From positions 1 through 64,000 of the forward strand of contig NZ_JBBECH010000052.1 of the NCBI RefSeq assembly GCF_040881935.1: a stretch of 64,000 bases of DNA. The letters are read 5' to 3'. Under the pieces are notes generated by a model. It was not told the origin of the DNA. It saw only the letters and a list, made by a program, of their open reading frames with translations, and did not search any database. The first letter of the stretch is position 1. Each line of letters starts with the position of its first letter. This document shows positions 7,894 to 17,482 of this stretch, piece by piece. This DNA is from Saccharospirillum sp040881935. GTDB lineage: Bacteria > Pseudomonadota > Gammaproteobacteria > Pseudomonadales > Natronospirillaceae. The position numbers and the translations under genes are program-made.

Positions 7894-9876
7894 ATGAACA
7901 CATCAGCAACTGACTCTATCGCGACTGATAAGAATTGCAGGCCCGGCATGCGCGATATTCTGTGTCTGGCTATTGGTCTTGCCATAGCGACATTGGGCCT
8001 GCTCAACAGCATGCCAGCCATTCCCGGTCTGCCCAGAGTCGGACCCTTCGGCTACGAATTCATGCACCCGGTCATGCTGGGCCTGGCGGCCTGCGCTGCG
8101 GTGGCGAGATCAGGCCTGGCCTGGAACCGTCCCGTACGGTCACCTGCCCTCCGTGTATTGGTAGCAGTGCTGGATGCGGCGCTGGTCGGAGCCCTGTTGT
8201 ATACCCTGGCTGATTACTATCAAACGATGATGCAGCTGAAAACAGGTCTGTTTTTCTTTGATCCCCGGCATGCCTGGGTTGCATTGATCGGCGTCGGATT
8301 ATTACTGGCGATCTGTTATCGCGTCTGGGGGTTGGCACTGACCCTGGTCGCCGGAACGGCGCTGTTGTATTTCTACACCGGTCAATACTGGCCTGGTTTG
8401 TTCAATATGGTACCGGTCGACTGGGTCGAAGGCACCGCGGAATCGCTGTGGTACAACAGTTCCAATGGTGTGCTGGGGTCATTGCTGGGCATTGTGATCA
8501 ATACCATTTTGCCGTTTATTTTGTTGGGGGCTCTGCTGGAAGGCACCGGTGCTGGCGGCTCGATGATTCGCATTTCCCTGCACGCCTTTCGATATGCCCG
8601 CGGAGGGCCAGCGCACGCGGCGATTTTGTCGTCGGGTTTGTTTGGCTCGGTATCCGGCAGTGCCGTCGCTAATGTGGTGGGCACTGGAGTGATCACTATC
8701 CCGATGATTCGTCAGCGCGGGTTCTCGCCTGCGTTCTCCGGTGGCATAGAAGCAACGGCCTCCAGTGGCGGGCAGATCATGCCGCCTATTATGGGCGCGG
8801 CCGCGCTGGTGATGGCCGATTTTACCGGCATTTCTTATTTAACGATTATTGTCGCGGCCGCGGTTCCTGCGCTGCTGTATTACGGCTCCCTGTTTATTGC
8901 CGTTATTTTTGAAGCGCGCCGTCTTGGCATTGAAGCCGAGCCAGAGGTGAGCGAACTGGATCCGGCACTGATGCCAACCCGCCAGGACTGGATCAACCTG
9001 ATCATGGTGGTCGTGCCACTAACCGTTGTCGTTGTCTCGCTGCTGGTCGGTTTCTCTCCGGCCGGGTCCGGTATTATGGCACTCGCCAGTCTGGTGCCAC
9101 TCAGTTTGGTGTTAAACCCGGCGATCCGGAAAGCACCCTGGCAACTGGTATTGGCGTTGGGTCGTGGTGGCAACAGTTTTGCCACCCTGCTCATTGCCGT
9201 AGCCATCGTCGGTATCGTGGTGGCGGTGTTGTCTTCGACGGGTTTACCGATCAAGTTTGCGCAACTGATCAGCGCATCGGCCAGTGGCAGCCTGTTCATG
9301 TCATTGCTGCTGGCCATGTTTGCTGCGCTGGTACTGGGCATGGGTATGCCCACCCTGCCAGCCTACCTGACGATCATTCTGATCATGGGGCCAGCGATGC
9401 TGCGTCTGGGCCTGGAACCGTTAGTGGCCCACATGTTCGTGTTCTATTTTGGTGTGGCCTCTGCCATTACACCGCCCATTGCCGTGGCCGCTTTTGCAGC
9501 TGCCTCCATCAGCAAAGCCTCCCCTTTGAAAACCTCGGTCGAGGCAACGCGCATAGGCTTGGTGATCTTTATTCTGCCGTTTGCGTTCGCGTTTTATCCC
9601 GAGCTGCTACTGGTCGCTGAGGCCGGTGGTAGCGACCGGATCATCGATCTTCTGTCCATTCTGCTGCGACTGGTGCTGACCATCGTGCTAATCACCACCG
9701 CCCTGGCCGGTTTCGATAAACGCGCCTTATCGAGGCTGAATTCCGCAATAAGGCTTGCGTTGGCAGTGGCCATGCTGGTGACCTGGCCATGGTTGCATTG
9801 GCCCGCCTTTGCGCTGGGTCTGGCATTGATCGTTTCGCATTACCTGACGCCTGTAAAAAAGGAAGCGCTGGCATGA
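7894..9876 (+). CDS. TRAP transporter fused permease (DctQM type)
   Basis: 660-residue, highly hydrophobic inner-membrane protein typical of fused 4TM-12TM TAXI-TRAP permeases. Conserved DctM-like segments include the SGSAVANVVGTGVITIPMI region near residue 255, ASSGGQIMPPIMGAAALVMA near 290, and LGMGMPTLPAYL near 485. It uses an ion gradient to import the substrate delivered by the receptor encoded just upstream. AGGTGA precedes the ATG. Its stop overlaps the sulfatase start by four bases, linking transport to hydrolysis. Confidence 0.92.
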   Translation: MNTSATDSIATDKNCRPGMRDILCLAIGLAIATLGLLNSMPAIPGLPRVGPFGYEFMHPVMLGLAACAAVARSGLAWNRPVRSPALRVLVAVLDAALVGALLYTLADYYQTMMQLKTGLFFFDPRHAWVALIGVGLLLAICYRVWGLALTLVAGTALLYFYTGQYWPGLFNMVPVDWVEGTAESLWYNSSNGVLGSLLGIVINTILPFILLGALLEGTGAGGSMIRISLHAFRYARGGPAHAAILSSGLFGSVSGSAVANVVGTGVITIPMIRQRGFSPAFSGGIEATASSGGQIMPPIMGAAALVMADFTGISYLTIIVAAAVPALLYYGSLFIAVIFEARRLGIEAEPEVSELDPALMPTRQDWINLIMVVVPLTVVVVSLLVGFSPAGSGIMALASLVPLSLVLNPAIRKAPWQLVLALGRGGNSFATLLIAVAIVGIVVAVLSSTGLPIKFAQLISASASGSLFMSLLLAMFAALVLGMGMPTLPAYLTIILIMGPAMLRLGLEPLVAHMFVFYFGVASAITPPIAVAAFAAASISKASPLKTSVEATRIGLVIFILPFAFAFYPELLLVAEAGGSDRIIDLLSILLRLVLTIVLITTALAGFDKRALSRLNSAIRLALAVAMLVTWPWLHWPAFALGLALIVSHYLTPVKKEALA

Positions 9877-11435
9877 GTCAAAAACCAAATTTTCTGTTCA
9901 TCATTACCGACCAGCAGCGAGCTGATTTCCTCGGGTGCTATGGTCACCCGGTGCTGAAAACGCCTAACATTGATGCGTTGGCCGCCCGCGGTGTTGCCTT
10001 TGATGAATTCCACACGGCTAGCCCGGTGTGCATGCCGAACCGAGCTTCCATCATGACTGGTCGTTACCCTTCGGTGCATGGGTTACGCAAGAACGGTCTG
10101 CATTTGCCAGAGCACAACGTCACCTTTGTTGATGCGTTGCGTGCAGAGGGCTATCACACCACTCTGATTGGCAAATCTCATTTGCAGCCTTTTACCGGCA
10201 GGGATATTCCACAATCCAACCCGGCGGCACAGGCTACGATCCCGGATGCCTGGAAACCCCTGGAAGAAGACTGGCAACAGGAAGAGCCACAGCGCTGGGA
10301 AGGCGAGCAGGACTACCACATTACCTTGCCGTATTATGGCTTTGAGCACGCCGATCTTGTGTCCAGGCATGGCGACCAGTGCGGTGGTCACTATGATCTC
10401 TGGTTGAGGCAGCAGCTTGACGACCCGGGCCGGTTACAGGGGCCTGCCAATCAATTGCCGCACAGTTACAGCTGCCCTCAGGCTTATCGTACGGCCCTTC
10501 CGGAAAGGTTGCACCCGACCCGCTATGTTGAGCAGCGTGCCTGTGAATTTATTGACACTCAGAAAGATCAGGAGCAGCCTTTTTTTGCGTTCGTGTCCTT
10601 TCCGGATCCGCATCACCCGTTTTGTCCGCCCGGTGCCTACTGGGATCTTTATGACCCGGATGACTTTTTTCTGTCCCGGCCTGTTGCGAGCCACAAGAAT
10701 CCGCCGCCTTACCTGACCCATCTGCAACAAGCTCTTGCCGGTGGTCAGCGCCAGGCCAGCACAGAAAAGGGGTTTATGGCGACTGATCGTGAAGTGCGCG
10801 AAGCCATGGCGTTAACCTGCGGCATGATTACCATGATTGACGACGCGGTGGGGCAGATGCTGGCGCGACTGAAAGCCAACGGGCTCGACGATAATACCGT
10901 GGTGATTTTCACCAGTGATCATGGCGATTACCTGGGCGACTACAATCTCTTGCTCAAAGGCCCTGCGCCTATGCGTGGCATCACTCGAGTGCCGATGATC
11001 TGGTCTGATCCGGCAGAGCCTTTGGCGGGCAGGTCAAACGCGCTGACCAGTGCTATCGACCTGGCCCCAAGCATTCTCGAGCGCGCTGGTATAACGCCTT
11101 ACCACGGCATTCAGGGCACCAGCCTTTTGCCAATGCTACAAGGAGCTGACTGGACCCGAAAAGAGCTGTTGATTGAACATGAGGACAACATTGCTGTCTG
11201 GGGTTTTGAACACCCGGCCCATTCGAGAACCCTACTACGAGAAGGGTATCGTCTGACCTTGTTTCAGGGGCAGGATTTCGGGGAGCTGTATGACCTCAAT
11301 CAAGATCCGGATGAATCGAACAATCTCTGGGGTTCACCCGGGCATGCCGGCATCCGTAACCGACTGACCGAGCGTCTGGTGCAGTCGATGCTCGCCGCCA
11401 CCGAGCAAAGCCCCTGGCCGAAACGTATAGCCTGA
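9873..11435 (+). CDS. sulfatase (type I, formylglycine-dependent)
   Basis: 520 residues, alkaline-phosphatase superfamily. Key parts: LFIITDQQRADFLGCYGH with the first metal ligand, the formylglycine site ASPVCMPNRASIMTGR (CxPxR around residue 51), and FTSDHGDYLGDYNLLLKG near 350 with the second metal site. The first metal motif reads TDQQR where many sulfatases have DDxR. It has no obvious signal peptide, so it probably acts in the cytoplasm after import. The ATG at 9873 overlaps the TRAP permease stop; an upstream in-frame start would lie inside the permease gene. The likely role is to remove sulfate from the imported compound. A choline-sulfatase or phosphonate-esterase relative cannot be excluded. 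Confidence 0.88.
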   Translation: MSQKPNFLFIITDQQRADFLGCYGHPVLKTPNIDALAARGVAFDEFHTASPVCMPNRASIMTGRYPSVHGLRKNGLHLPEHNVTFVDALRAEGYHTTLIGKSHLQPFTGRDIPQSNPAAQATIPDAWKPLEEDWQQEEPQRWEGEQDYHITLPYYGFEHADLVSRHGDQCGGHYDLWLRQQLDDPGRLQGPANQLPHSYSCPQAYRTALPERLHPTRYVEQRACEFIDTQKDQEQPFFAFVSFPDPHHPFCPPGAYWDLYDPDDFFLSRPVASHKNPPPYLTHLQQALAGGQRQASTEKGFMATDREVREAMALTCGMITMIDDAVGQMLARLKANGLDDNTVVIFTSDHGDYLGDYNLLLKGPAPMRGITRVPMIWSDPAEPLAGRSNALTSAIDLAPSILERAGITPYHGIQGTSLLPMLQGADWTRKELLIEHEDNIAVWGFEHPAHSRTLLREGYRLTLFQGQDFGELYDLNQDPDESNNLWGSPGHAGIRNRLTERLVQSMLAATEQSPWPKRIA

Positions 11436-11804
11436 CGGTTCTGGCCCTGACCATAGGGTTAGCCGTCTACGCCGTGCACCGGAAGAAGTGGCAGCGCAGT
11501 GGCTTGTACTCTCAGGCACTTGAATCCGTTCACTTAATGAGTGTCAGCTCATCACGGCCCTTGAAACGCAGCATCCACCTGGCGGACTATAAATGTTGAC
11601 GCTCTCGCTCAATGGCCGTTGGAGGCCAGTTGCTCCGTTTCAATTGTCGAAAAATATCGCCTAATATCTTCTAATATTCTCTAAAAGTATCTATTTCATC
11701 TTCCATAGAACACCCTCCCTCTAACAGAGTTAAACCGCTTTTACGGTGGATCGCTTGTCATTTCGCCTTGACAAGAAGGACGAATTGGCTCAACTTTCAA
11801 TAAT

Positions 11805-11818
11805 ATTAGATATCTAAT
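11805..11818. promoter_or_regulatory. 14-bp palindrome, phthalate-operon operator candidate (site 1)
   Basis: Perfect palindrome ATTAGATATCTAAT in the 450-bp gap before the Rieske oxygenase gene. The core TTAGATATNTAA recurs (reverse orientation) at 22062-22075 upstream of the reductase operon, which encodes a MarR. The rest of the 11436-11885 gap is AT-rich leader with no gene I can support. Confidence 0.65.
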
Positions 11819-11827
11819 TTTATTTTC

Positions 11828-11841
11828 TTGATTCAGATCAA
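11828..11841. promoter_or_regulatory. FNR/Anr box upstream of the phthalate oxygenase gene
   Basis: TTGATTCAGATCAA matches the FNR/Anr consensus TTGAT-N4-ATCAA at all ten fixed positions. It is centred about 51 bp before the ATG at 11886 and 23 bp downstream of the palindrome at 11805. No regulator gene of this family is in the window. Confidence 0.6.
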
Positions 11842-11885
11842 GGTATCGAAAAACCCTGACAACAAGACATAGAGGTAAGGGGCCA

Positions 11886-13193
11886 ATGCTATCCCACGAA
11901 GACAATGAACTGCTGTGTCGCATCGAAGGCGACGCCCCTATGGGCAAGATCATGCGCAGCCACTGGATGCCAGCCTGCCTGTCGGAACAAGTCCCCGAAA
12001 TCGATGGCAAGCCTATTCGGGTACGGTTGCTGGGTGAGAATCTGGTGGCCTTTCGTGACAGCGATGGCCGAGTAGGCGTGGTTGACGAAAAGTGCCCGCA
12101 TCGCAAAGCATCGATGGCTCTGGGGCGCAACGAAGAATGTGGTCTGCGCTGCCTTTATCACGGTTGGAAGATTGATGTGGACGGCAATGTCGTGGAAATG
12201 CCGTCGGAGCCCGCAGAATCGAAACTGGCAGACAAAGTTAAGGTCAAGGCTTACAAAACGCATGAAGCCGCCGGTTTTATCTGGGTGTATATGGGCGATC
12301 AGTCTGAGGTTCCCGCCTTTGAGCCGCCTGTGTTTCAGCCGGAGTCAAACACCAAGATCTCAATCGGCAAGGCCATCATTAACTGTAACTGGGCGCAGAT
12401 TCTGGAGGGGGCCATTGATTCGGCGCACTCGTCGACGCTGCATTCGACCGATATGGTTCCGGCCCGCAAAACCAACGCCGAAGCCGATGAATCGCTCTGG
12501 TATCGCCCGTCAACAGACCGGGCGCCCCGGTTGCAGATAGAGACAACGCCCTTTGGTTTCCGCTATGCCGCCATCCGCCGGCCGATCAAGGATGCCAAGA
12601 CGCACGATTACGTGCGAACCACGCTGTTTATTGCACCACACACGGTACAGATTCCGCCCAACAACCGGTACAACATCGCTATCGTTCATGTGCCGATCGA
12701 TGATACCCATACGGCTTTTCATTTTATTGCCTGGGGTAACCCGGAAACCACGCCCGATACAGAAAGCTGGCGCAAGTTCCTGGCCTTGCAAGTTGGCATC
12801 GACGTGGATGAATCGTTCAACCGCTTTAATAACTACGAGAAAAATTACGGGCAGGACCGGATCATCATGAAGACCGGCGAAAGTTTTACCGGCATTCGGG
12901 GTATCCCGAATCAGGATGTGGCGATGTGGGAAACCATGGGGCCGATTGCCGACCGTTCGGAAGACCGGTTGGGTGCCAGTGATCTGGCGATCGTGGAATT
13001 CCGTCGTCAGATGGTGCGAGCGGCCAAGTCAGTGGTCGAGGGTGGTCCGGTGATCGGGACCGATGAACCCCGCGTGGCTTACAGTAAATTGAAGTCATTC
13101 GAGGGTATTGTTCCCAAGGGCACCGAATGGCGAGCCATAGGCCGTGCTCCCGGGGAATCCGAACTGGCTGAAACTGAAGCTACGAACGCCTGA
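11886..13193 (+). CDS. pht3: phthalate 4,5-dioxygenase, oxygenase component (Rieske)
   Basis: 435-residue Rieske non-heme iron oxygenase alpha subunit. The [2Fe-2S] site is CPHRKASMALG...CLYHGW (residues 71-96) and the mononuclear iron site includes EGAIDSAHSSTLH near 175. The opening MLSHEDNELLCRI with APMGKIMRSHW is characteristic of the phthalate 4,5-dioxygenase family. It would convert o-phthalate to the 4,5-cis-dihydrodiol, with electrons from the PDR-type reductase at 21072. AGAGG and AAGGGG precede the ATG. The 4,5-dihydroxyphthalate decarboxylase, the dihydrodiol dehydrogenase and the reductase nearby complete the pathway, which makes this assignment strong although related Rieske enzymes use other aromatic acids. 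Confidence 0.85.
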   Translation: MLSHEDNELLCRIEGDAPMGKIMRSHWMPACLSEQVPEIDGKPIRVRLLGENLVAFRDSDGRVGVVDEKCPHRKASMALGRNEECGLRCLYHGWKIDVDGNVVEMPSEPAESKLADKVKVKAYKTHEAAGFIWVYMGDQSEVPAFEPPVFQPESNTKISIGKAIINCNWAQILEGAIDSAHSSTLHSTDMVPARKTNAEADESLWYRPSTDRAPRLQIETTPFGFRYAAIRRPIKDAKTHDYVRTTLFIAPHTVQIPPNNRYNIAIVHVPIDDTHTAFHFIAWGNPETTPDTESWRKFLALQVGIDVDESFNRFNNYEKNYGQDRIIMKTGESFTGIRGIPNQDVAMWETMGPIADRSEDRLGASDLAIVEFRRQMVRAAKSVVEGGPVIGTDEPRVAYSKLKSFEGIVPKGTEWRAIGRAPGESELAETEATNA

Positions 13194-13215
13194 ATAACCG
13201 AGCGAGAATGAAGCT

Positions 13216-14208
13216 ATGAGTAAATTGAAGTTATCGGTTGCTGTCGGAAATTACGATCGGATGCGGCCACTTATTGATGGTGATGTGCAAATCGATGGCG
13301 TTGACCCGGTGTTTATGTTGCACGACCCGGAGGAGATTTTCTTCAGGGCGTTCCGTCACGCTGATTTTGACATCACCGAATTGTCGATGAGCAGCTATAC
13401 GGTTAAAACCGCCAATGGCGACAGCCCTTACATCGGCGTGCCGGTCTTCCCCTCGCGGGCGTTTCGTCACACCTCGATTTACATCCGCACCGATCGGGGC
13501 ATTAACACCCCCGCAGATCTGCGCGGCAAGCGCATCGGTGTGCCGGAGTATCAGCTGACGGCTAACGTTTGGGTGCGGTTGTTTCTGGAAGAAGATTATG
13601 GCGTTAAGCCAAATGAAATGACCTGGGTTCGGGGCGGTTATGAAGAAGCCGGACGGGTTGAAAAGATCAACTTGAATCTGACTGATGGCGTCGAGGTGGT
13701 CAATGCGCCGGCGGGCGAGACCATTTCCAATATGCTGGCCAACGGCGATATCGACGCCGTGATCGGCCCGCGTGCACCAAGCTGCTTTACTCAGGGTAAT
13801 CCAAATGTTGGTTACCTCTTTGCCGACCCGATGGCCGAAGCCAAAGCCTGGTACCAGCGCACGGGACTGTTTCCGATCATGCACCTTCTGGGCATTCGCA
13901 AGACTCTGGTAGAAGCTCACCCCTGGTTACCGTTCTCGGTATTCAAGGCATTTGAAGCGTCCAAGCAGAAAGCCATGACACACCTGACGGATACATCGGC
14001 TACCAAGGTGACCCTGCCGTTTGTTGAAGATCAACTGCGCGCGGCCCGTCAGTTAATGGGTGAGGATTTCTGGTCTTACGGTTTCGATGCCAACCGTGAG
14101 ACCCTGGCGCGCTTTCTGGCGCAACATCATGCCGAAGGCTTGTCAAGCCGGCTGGTTAAGCCGGAAGAGATGTTTCATCCCGCCAGTATGGAGAGTTTTA
14201 AGATTTGA
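13216..14208 (+). CDS. pht5: 4,5-dihydroxyphthalate decarboxylase
   Basis: 330 residues, no signal peptide. Resembles Pht5-type 4,5-dihydroxyphthalate decarboxylases, which have a periplasmic-binding-protein-like fold and are often misannotated as ABC substrate-binding proteins. Conserved stretches are KLSVAVGNYDRMRPLIDG, EEIFFRAFRHADFDITELSM, PVFPSRAFRHTSIYI and GKRIGVPEYQLTANVWVR. It would decarboxylate 4,5-dihydroxyphthalate to protocatechuate. It starts 22 bp after the oxygenase stop, within one operon. Confidence 0.85.
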   Translation: MSKLKLSVAVGNYDRMRPLIDGDVQIDGVDPVFMLHDPEEIFFRAFRHADFDITELSMSSYTVKTANGDSPYIGVPVFPSRAFRHTSIYIRTDRGINTPADLRGKRIGVPEYQLTANVWVRLFLEEDYGVKPNEMTWVRGGYEEAGRVEKINLNLTDGVEVVNAPAGETISNMLANGDIDAVIGPRAPSCFTQGNPNVGYLFADPMAEAKAWYQRTGLFPIMHLLGIRKTLVEAHPWLPFSVFKAFEASKQKAMTHLTDTSATKVTLPFVEDQLRAARQLMGEDFWSYGFDANRETLARFLAQHHAEGLSSRLVKPEEMFHPASMESFKI

Positions 14209-14386
14209 GCGTTCTGGCCGTGCTGGATGGCACCGACCAGTACGGCTTCAGACACCCGGTGCGGAAGCCTTAAGTCCGGTCATGCGGACCGAGGGTTGAT
14301 ACGTAATCACAACTAAAAATAAGCAACACGAATCAGCTTCGTTAATTAACACCAACAGAACCATTTACAAGAACAAGAGGTCCGAT

Positions 14387-15382
14387 ATGAAAAAATTTAT
14401 CCAGCAGTCTATTGCCGTACTGGCGACCGCCGGTGCCTTGCTAAGCGTCGCCCCGGCGCACGCTGAGCCCTACACCATGAACGTAGCCGGTGCGTCACCC
14501 GGTGGTCTCTGGACCTTACTCGGTGCCGGTATTGATGCCGGTGTGCGCGAGGCCTATCCCGGTTCAACCATTACCTACCAGACATCGGGCGGTGGTATTG
14601 CCAACGTGGCTCTGCTGCAGCGCGATCAGGCCGATATGGCGCTGATTCACGACGCTGAATTGCTGCTGGCCAAAAATGGTGGCGCGCCTTTCCGCGAGCC
14701 CGTCGACAGCATCAGGGTGTTGGCCTACATGTACACCTGGGCACCGATGCAGCCGCTGATGCGGGATAGCTTTGCCGAGGAATACGGTATTGAATCCTTT
14801 GAAGATATCGCCCGGGTCAAGCCGCCCATTACTGTGGCCATTAACCGCCGCGGAAACATTGCTTCCAGTGTCGCTGAAGAAATGCTGGCAGCCATTGGTG
14901 TCACCGAAGAAGACATTGAGAGCTGGGGCGGTCAGTTGATCTACGCCGCCTCCGATGAGCAGATGAGCCTGATCCAGGACCGTCGTGCCGACATGATTCT
15001 GAACAGTCTCTTTGTGCGTCACAGCTCCATCATGCAGGCCGGAAACAGTGTTGACCTGACTTTGCTGCCGGTGGGCGATGAGACGATTGAAACGGTCAAT
15101 GACGCCAGCGGTACTATCGCCTTTGTGATCCCCGAAGGGTCTTACGAATGGTCACCCGCCGCTGCTCCCACGGTATCTCTGGGTGCTGCTCTGGCCGTGC
15201 GCTCTGATATGGATGAGCAGACAGCCTATAACCTGACCAAGGCGTTGTTCGAAAACCATCAGTTGATTGCCAGTGTGCATCCGGCGATGCGGGCCCTGAC
15301 TCAGGAAGTGATGGCGTCGATCGACGTTGTACCTTTCCATGAGGGTGCCTTGCGTTACCTTGAAGAAGCCGGCTTACGCTGA
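14387..15382 (+). CDS. TRAP transporter solute-binding protein, TAXI family (second copy)
   Basis: 331-residue periplasmic receptor with a signal peptide (AVLATAGALLSVAPAHA, cleavage near residue 26). TAXI-like mature start YTMNVAGASPGGLWTLLGAG and a TSGGGIANVALLQRDQADMA ligand-cleft segment. Strong AAGAGG Shine-Dalgarno before the ATG at 14387. Being inside the phthalate operon, it probably delivers phthalate to the permease encoded next. It is clearly diverged from the receptor at 6772, so the two systems are not a recent duplication. Confidence 0.87.
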   Translation: MKKFIQQSIAVLATAGALLSVAPAHAEPYTMNVAGASPGGLWTLLGAGIDAGVREAYPGSTITYQTSGGGIANVALLQRDQADMALIHDAELLLAKNGGAPFREPVDSIRVLAYMYTWAPMQPLMRDSFAEEYGIESFEDIARVKPPITVAINRRGNIASSVAEEMLAAIGVTEEDIESWGGQLIYAASDEQMSLIQDRRADMILNSLFVRHSSIMQAGNSVDLTLLPVGDETIETVNDASGTIAFVIPEGSYEWSPAAAPTVSLGAALAVRSDMDEQTAYNLTKALFENHQLIASVHPAMRALTQEVMASIDVVPFHEGALRYLEEAGLR

Positions 15383-15390
15383 GTTTTCTT

Positions 15391-15412
15391 GCGGGGCTCT
15401 CAGGGGTCCCGC
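15391..15412 (+). promoter_or_regulatory. stem-loop between TAXI receptor and TRAP permease
   Basis: GCGGG (15391-15395) pairs with CCCGC (15408-15412) just after the receptor stop, in the same position as the hairpin at 7855. No T-run follows. Confidence 0.4.
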
Positions 15413-15498
15413 CTGACATATTAAAATGCTTTTTATAAAGGCTTTCTGCTGATCGTTCTGTTTTAACGTTTTTGGACCCATAAAGAGGGTATTGGACT

Positions 15499-17409
15499 AT
15501 GAGTCAACTCCTGAGTGCGCTGATTGAGACGGGAACCCGACGCGTTCTCTCCGGAGCGCTGAAAACCGGAGTGCAGAGTTGTGCCGCGCTGATCGCCATC
15601 GGCGTAATTTATACAACCACCATTGTGTATATCGATCTGTATGTGATGACGGTGGTGTTCCTGTCTGCCATTCTGGCGCTGCTATTTTTAATGTACACCG
15701 CAGGTCCCGCTGCGCGTCAGGACAGACCCAGTGTTCTGGATTGGATATTCACGGCGGCCAGTTTGGTGGTCGGGGTGTATTTTGCGACGGAAAGCGAACG
15801 TATTACAGAACGCATCACCTTACTATTTCCGTTGGAGACGATGGATCTGGTGATGGCTTCTGTACTGTTGGTGCTGACCATCGAAGCGACACGACGCACC
15901 GTCGGGCTTGGTCTCACCAGCGTCGTTTCGATATTTGTAGCCTACAATCTTTTTGGGTATAACTTGCCCGCTGGCTTTGGCTTTCGGCAAGTCAGTTATA
16001 ACCACTTTCTCGACATCATGATGTTCACCACAGACGGACTGTTTGGCGTGCCGTTACGCGTAGCGGCGACCTATGCCTTTCTGTTTGTTATGTTTGGCAC
16101 CTTTTTGTCGCGCGCCGGTGGTGCTGAGTTTTTCTATAGCTTTGCTTCCGCCATCGCTGGTAAAAAGGCAGGCGGGCCGGCAAAGATCGCCGTTATTTCA
16201 TCGGGCTTGTACGGCACCATGTCGGGTAGCCCGACGTCGGATGTTGTGACCACAGGCTCGATCACTATTCCCATTATGCAACGTCTGGGCTATAGCAAGG
16301 CGTTGTCTGGCAGTGTTGAAGTAGCGGCCTCAACCGGTGGCAGCCTGTTACCGCCCGTGATGGGGTCTGCAGCCTTTATTATGGCCGAATACACCGGCAT
16401 CAGTTATCGCGACATCGTGATTGCTGGCGTCGTTCCGGCTTTGCTGTACTACCTCTGTGTTTACACTCAGGTGCATTTGCGGTCACAGAAAATGGGGCTC
16501 AAGGGCCTCAGTGATGACGAGACGCCCAAGCTGAAAGCAACGCTGAAAAATGGCGGTCTGTTTATTGTGCCGTTGCTGGCATTATCGACGGCGCTGGTGA
16601 TGGGCTATTCCCCAACCTATGTGGCGGCGGTCGCTACTGCGGTCGTTTTGCTGGTGGCGGCGGTACGACCGTCGACGCGTATGGGTCTGGTTTCCATCTG
16701 GCTGGCATTGGGTGAGTCAACCTTGCGCATGGTGTCGGTTGTGGCTGCCTGTGCAGCGGCGGGCCTGGTCATCGGCGGTATTTCGATGACGGGCCTGGGC
16801 GGTAAATTCGCCGAGCTGGTGTTCGTTTTGGCCGGAGACAGTACCTTTCTGGTGTTGGCTATTTCTGCCATTCTCGCCATTATTCTGGGCATGGGTATGC
16901 CGACACCCTCGGCGTTTATTCTGTCGGCGGTGCTGGTCGGCCCGACCATGCTGGCACTCGGGATCGGCGTACTGCAGACCAATATGTTCATCCTGTATTT
17001 TGCGGTATTGTCCGCGATGACACCGCCGGTTGCTGTGGCCGCCTTTGCGGCAGCAGCCATTGCCGATGCCAAGCCGCTGGAGATCGCCGTCGGCGCTGTG
17101 CGGCTGGCGATCACGGCCTTTGTTGTGCCGTTTGCGTTTGTTTACGGTGATGGTCTGCTGCTGAATGGCAGTCTCAGTAACATCATTATCTCATGCAGCA
17201 CAGCGGTGGTCGGGGTGATTTTGCTCAGCATCGGTGTCGAGGGGTATTGGAAAGAACGGCTCAATACGCCGGCTCGTTTGGGCTTTGGGATAGCCGGTTT
17301 GCTGTTTATTTTCCCAAGCGTGATCGCCATTGCTGCCGCTATTGTGCTTGCCCTGGGGTCAACGATGATGACCCCTCATCTGCGAACCCGCCTTAAGTTT
17401 TCGCACTAG
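15499..17409 (+). CDS. TRAP transporter fused permease (second copy)
   Basis: 636-residue integral membrane protein of the fused DctQM class. Recognisable segments: SGLYGTMSGSPTSDVVTTGS near residue 235, ASTGGSLLPPVMGSAAFIMA near 275, and LGMGMPTPSAFILS near 465. GAGGG precedes the ATG. With the receptor at 14387 it forms the probable phthalate importer of this operon. Known phthalate uptake systems that I recall are MFS or ABC proteins, so a TRAP system would be a different solution. Confidence 0.9.
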   Translation: MSQLLSALIETGTRRVLSGALKTGVQSCAALIAIGVIYTTTIVYIDLYVMTVVFLSAILALLFLMYTAGPAARQDRPSVLDWIFTAASLVVGVYFATESERITERITLLFPLETMDLVMASVLLVLTIEATRRTVGLGLTSVVSIFVAYNLFGYNLPAGFGFRQVSYNHFLDIMMFTTDGLFGVPLRVAATYAFLFVMFGTFLSRAGGAEFFYSFASAIAGKKAGGPAKIAVISSGLYGTMSGSPTSDVVTTGSITIPIMQRLGYSKALSGSVEVAASTGGSLLPPVMGSAAFIMAEYTGISYRDIVIAGVVPALLYYLCVYTQVHLRSQKMGLKGLSDDETPKLKATLKNGGLFIVPLLALSTALVMGYSPTYVAAVATAVVLLVAAVRPSTRMGLVSIWLALGESTLRMVSVVAACAAAGLVIGGISMTGLGGKFAELVFVLAGDSTFLVLAISAILAIILGMGMPTPSAFILSAVLVGPTMLALGIGVLQTNMFILYFAVLSAMTPPVAVAAFAAAAIADAKPLEIAVGAVRLAITAFVVPFAFVYGDGLLLNGSLSNIIISCSTAVVGVILLSIGVEGYWKERLNTPARLGFGIAGLLFIFPSVIAIAAAIVLALGSTMMTPHLRTRLKFSH

Positions 17410-17434
17410 CCTTGCAGGCATCCAGCTTTGTCAG

Positions 17435-17470
17435 GGCAGGGGAGAGTGAATCTCTACCCTGCCGTTTTTT
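17435..17470 (+). terminator. intrinsic terminator after the phthalate operon
   Basis: GGCAGGG-g-AGAG pairs with CTCT-a-CCCTGCC around loop TGAAT, followed by GTTTTTT. It ends immediately before the EamA gene, which therefore needs read-through or its own promoter. Confidence 0.85.
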
Positions 17471-17482
17471 GTGGATGACGAA

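Noticed and set aside
13216..14208. ABC-transporter substrate-binding (NMT1-like) annotation
   Set aside because: No signal peptide and no ABC genes nearby; motifs and neighbours fit 4,5-dihydroxyphthalate decarboxylase.
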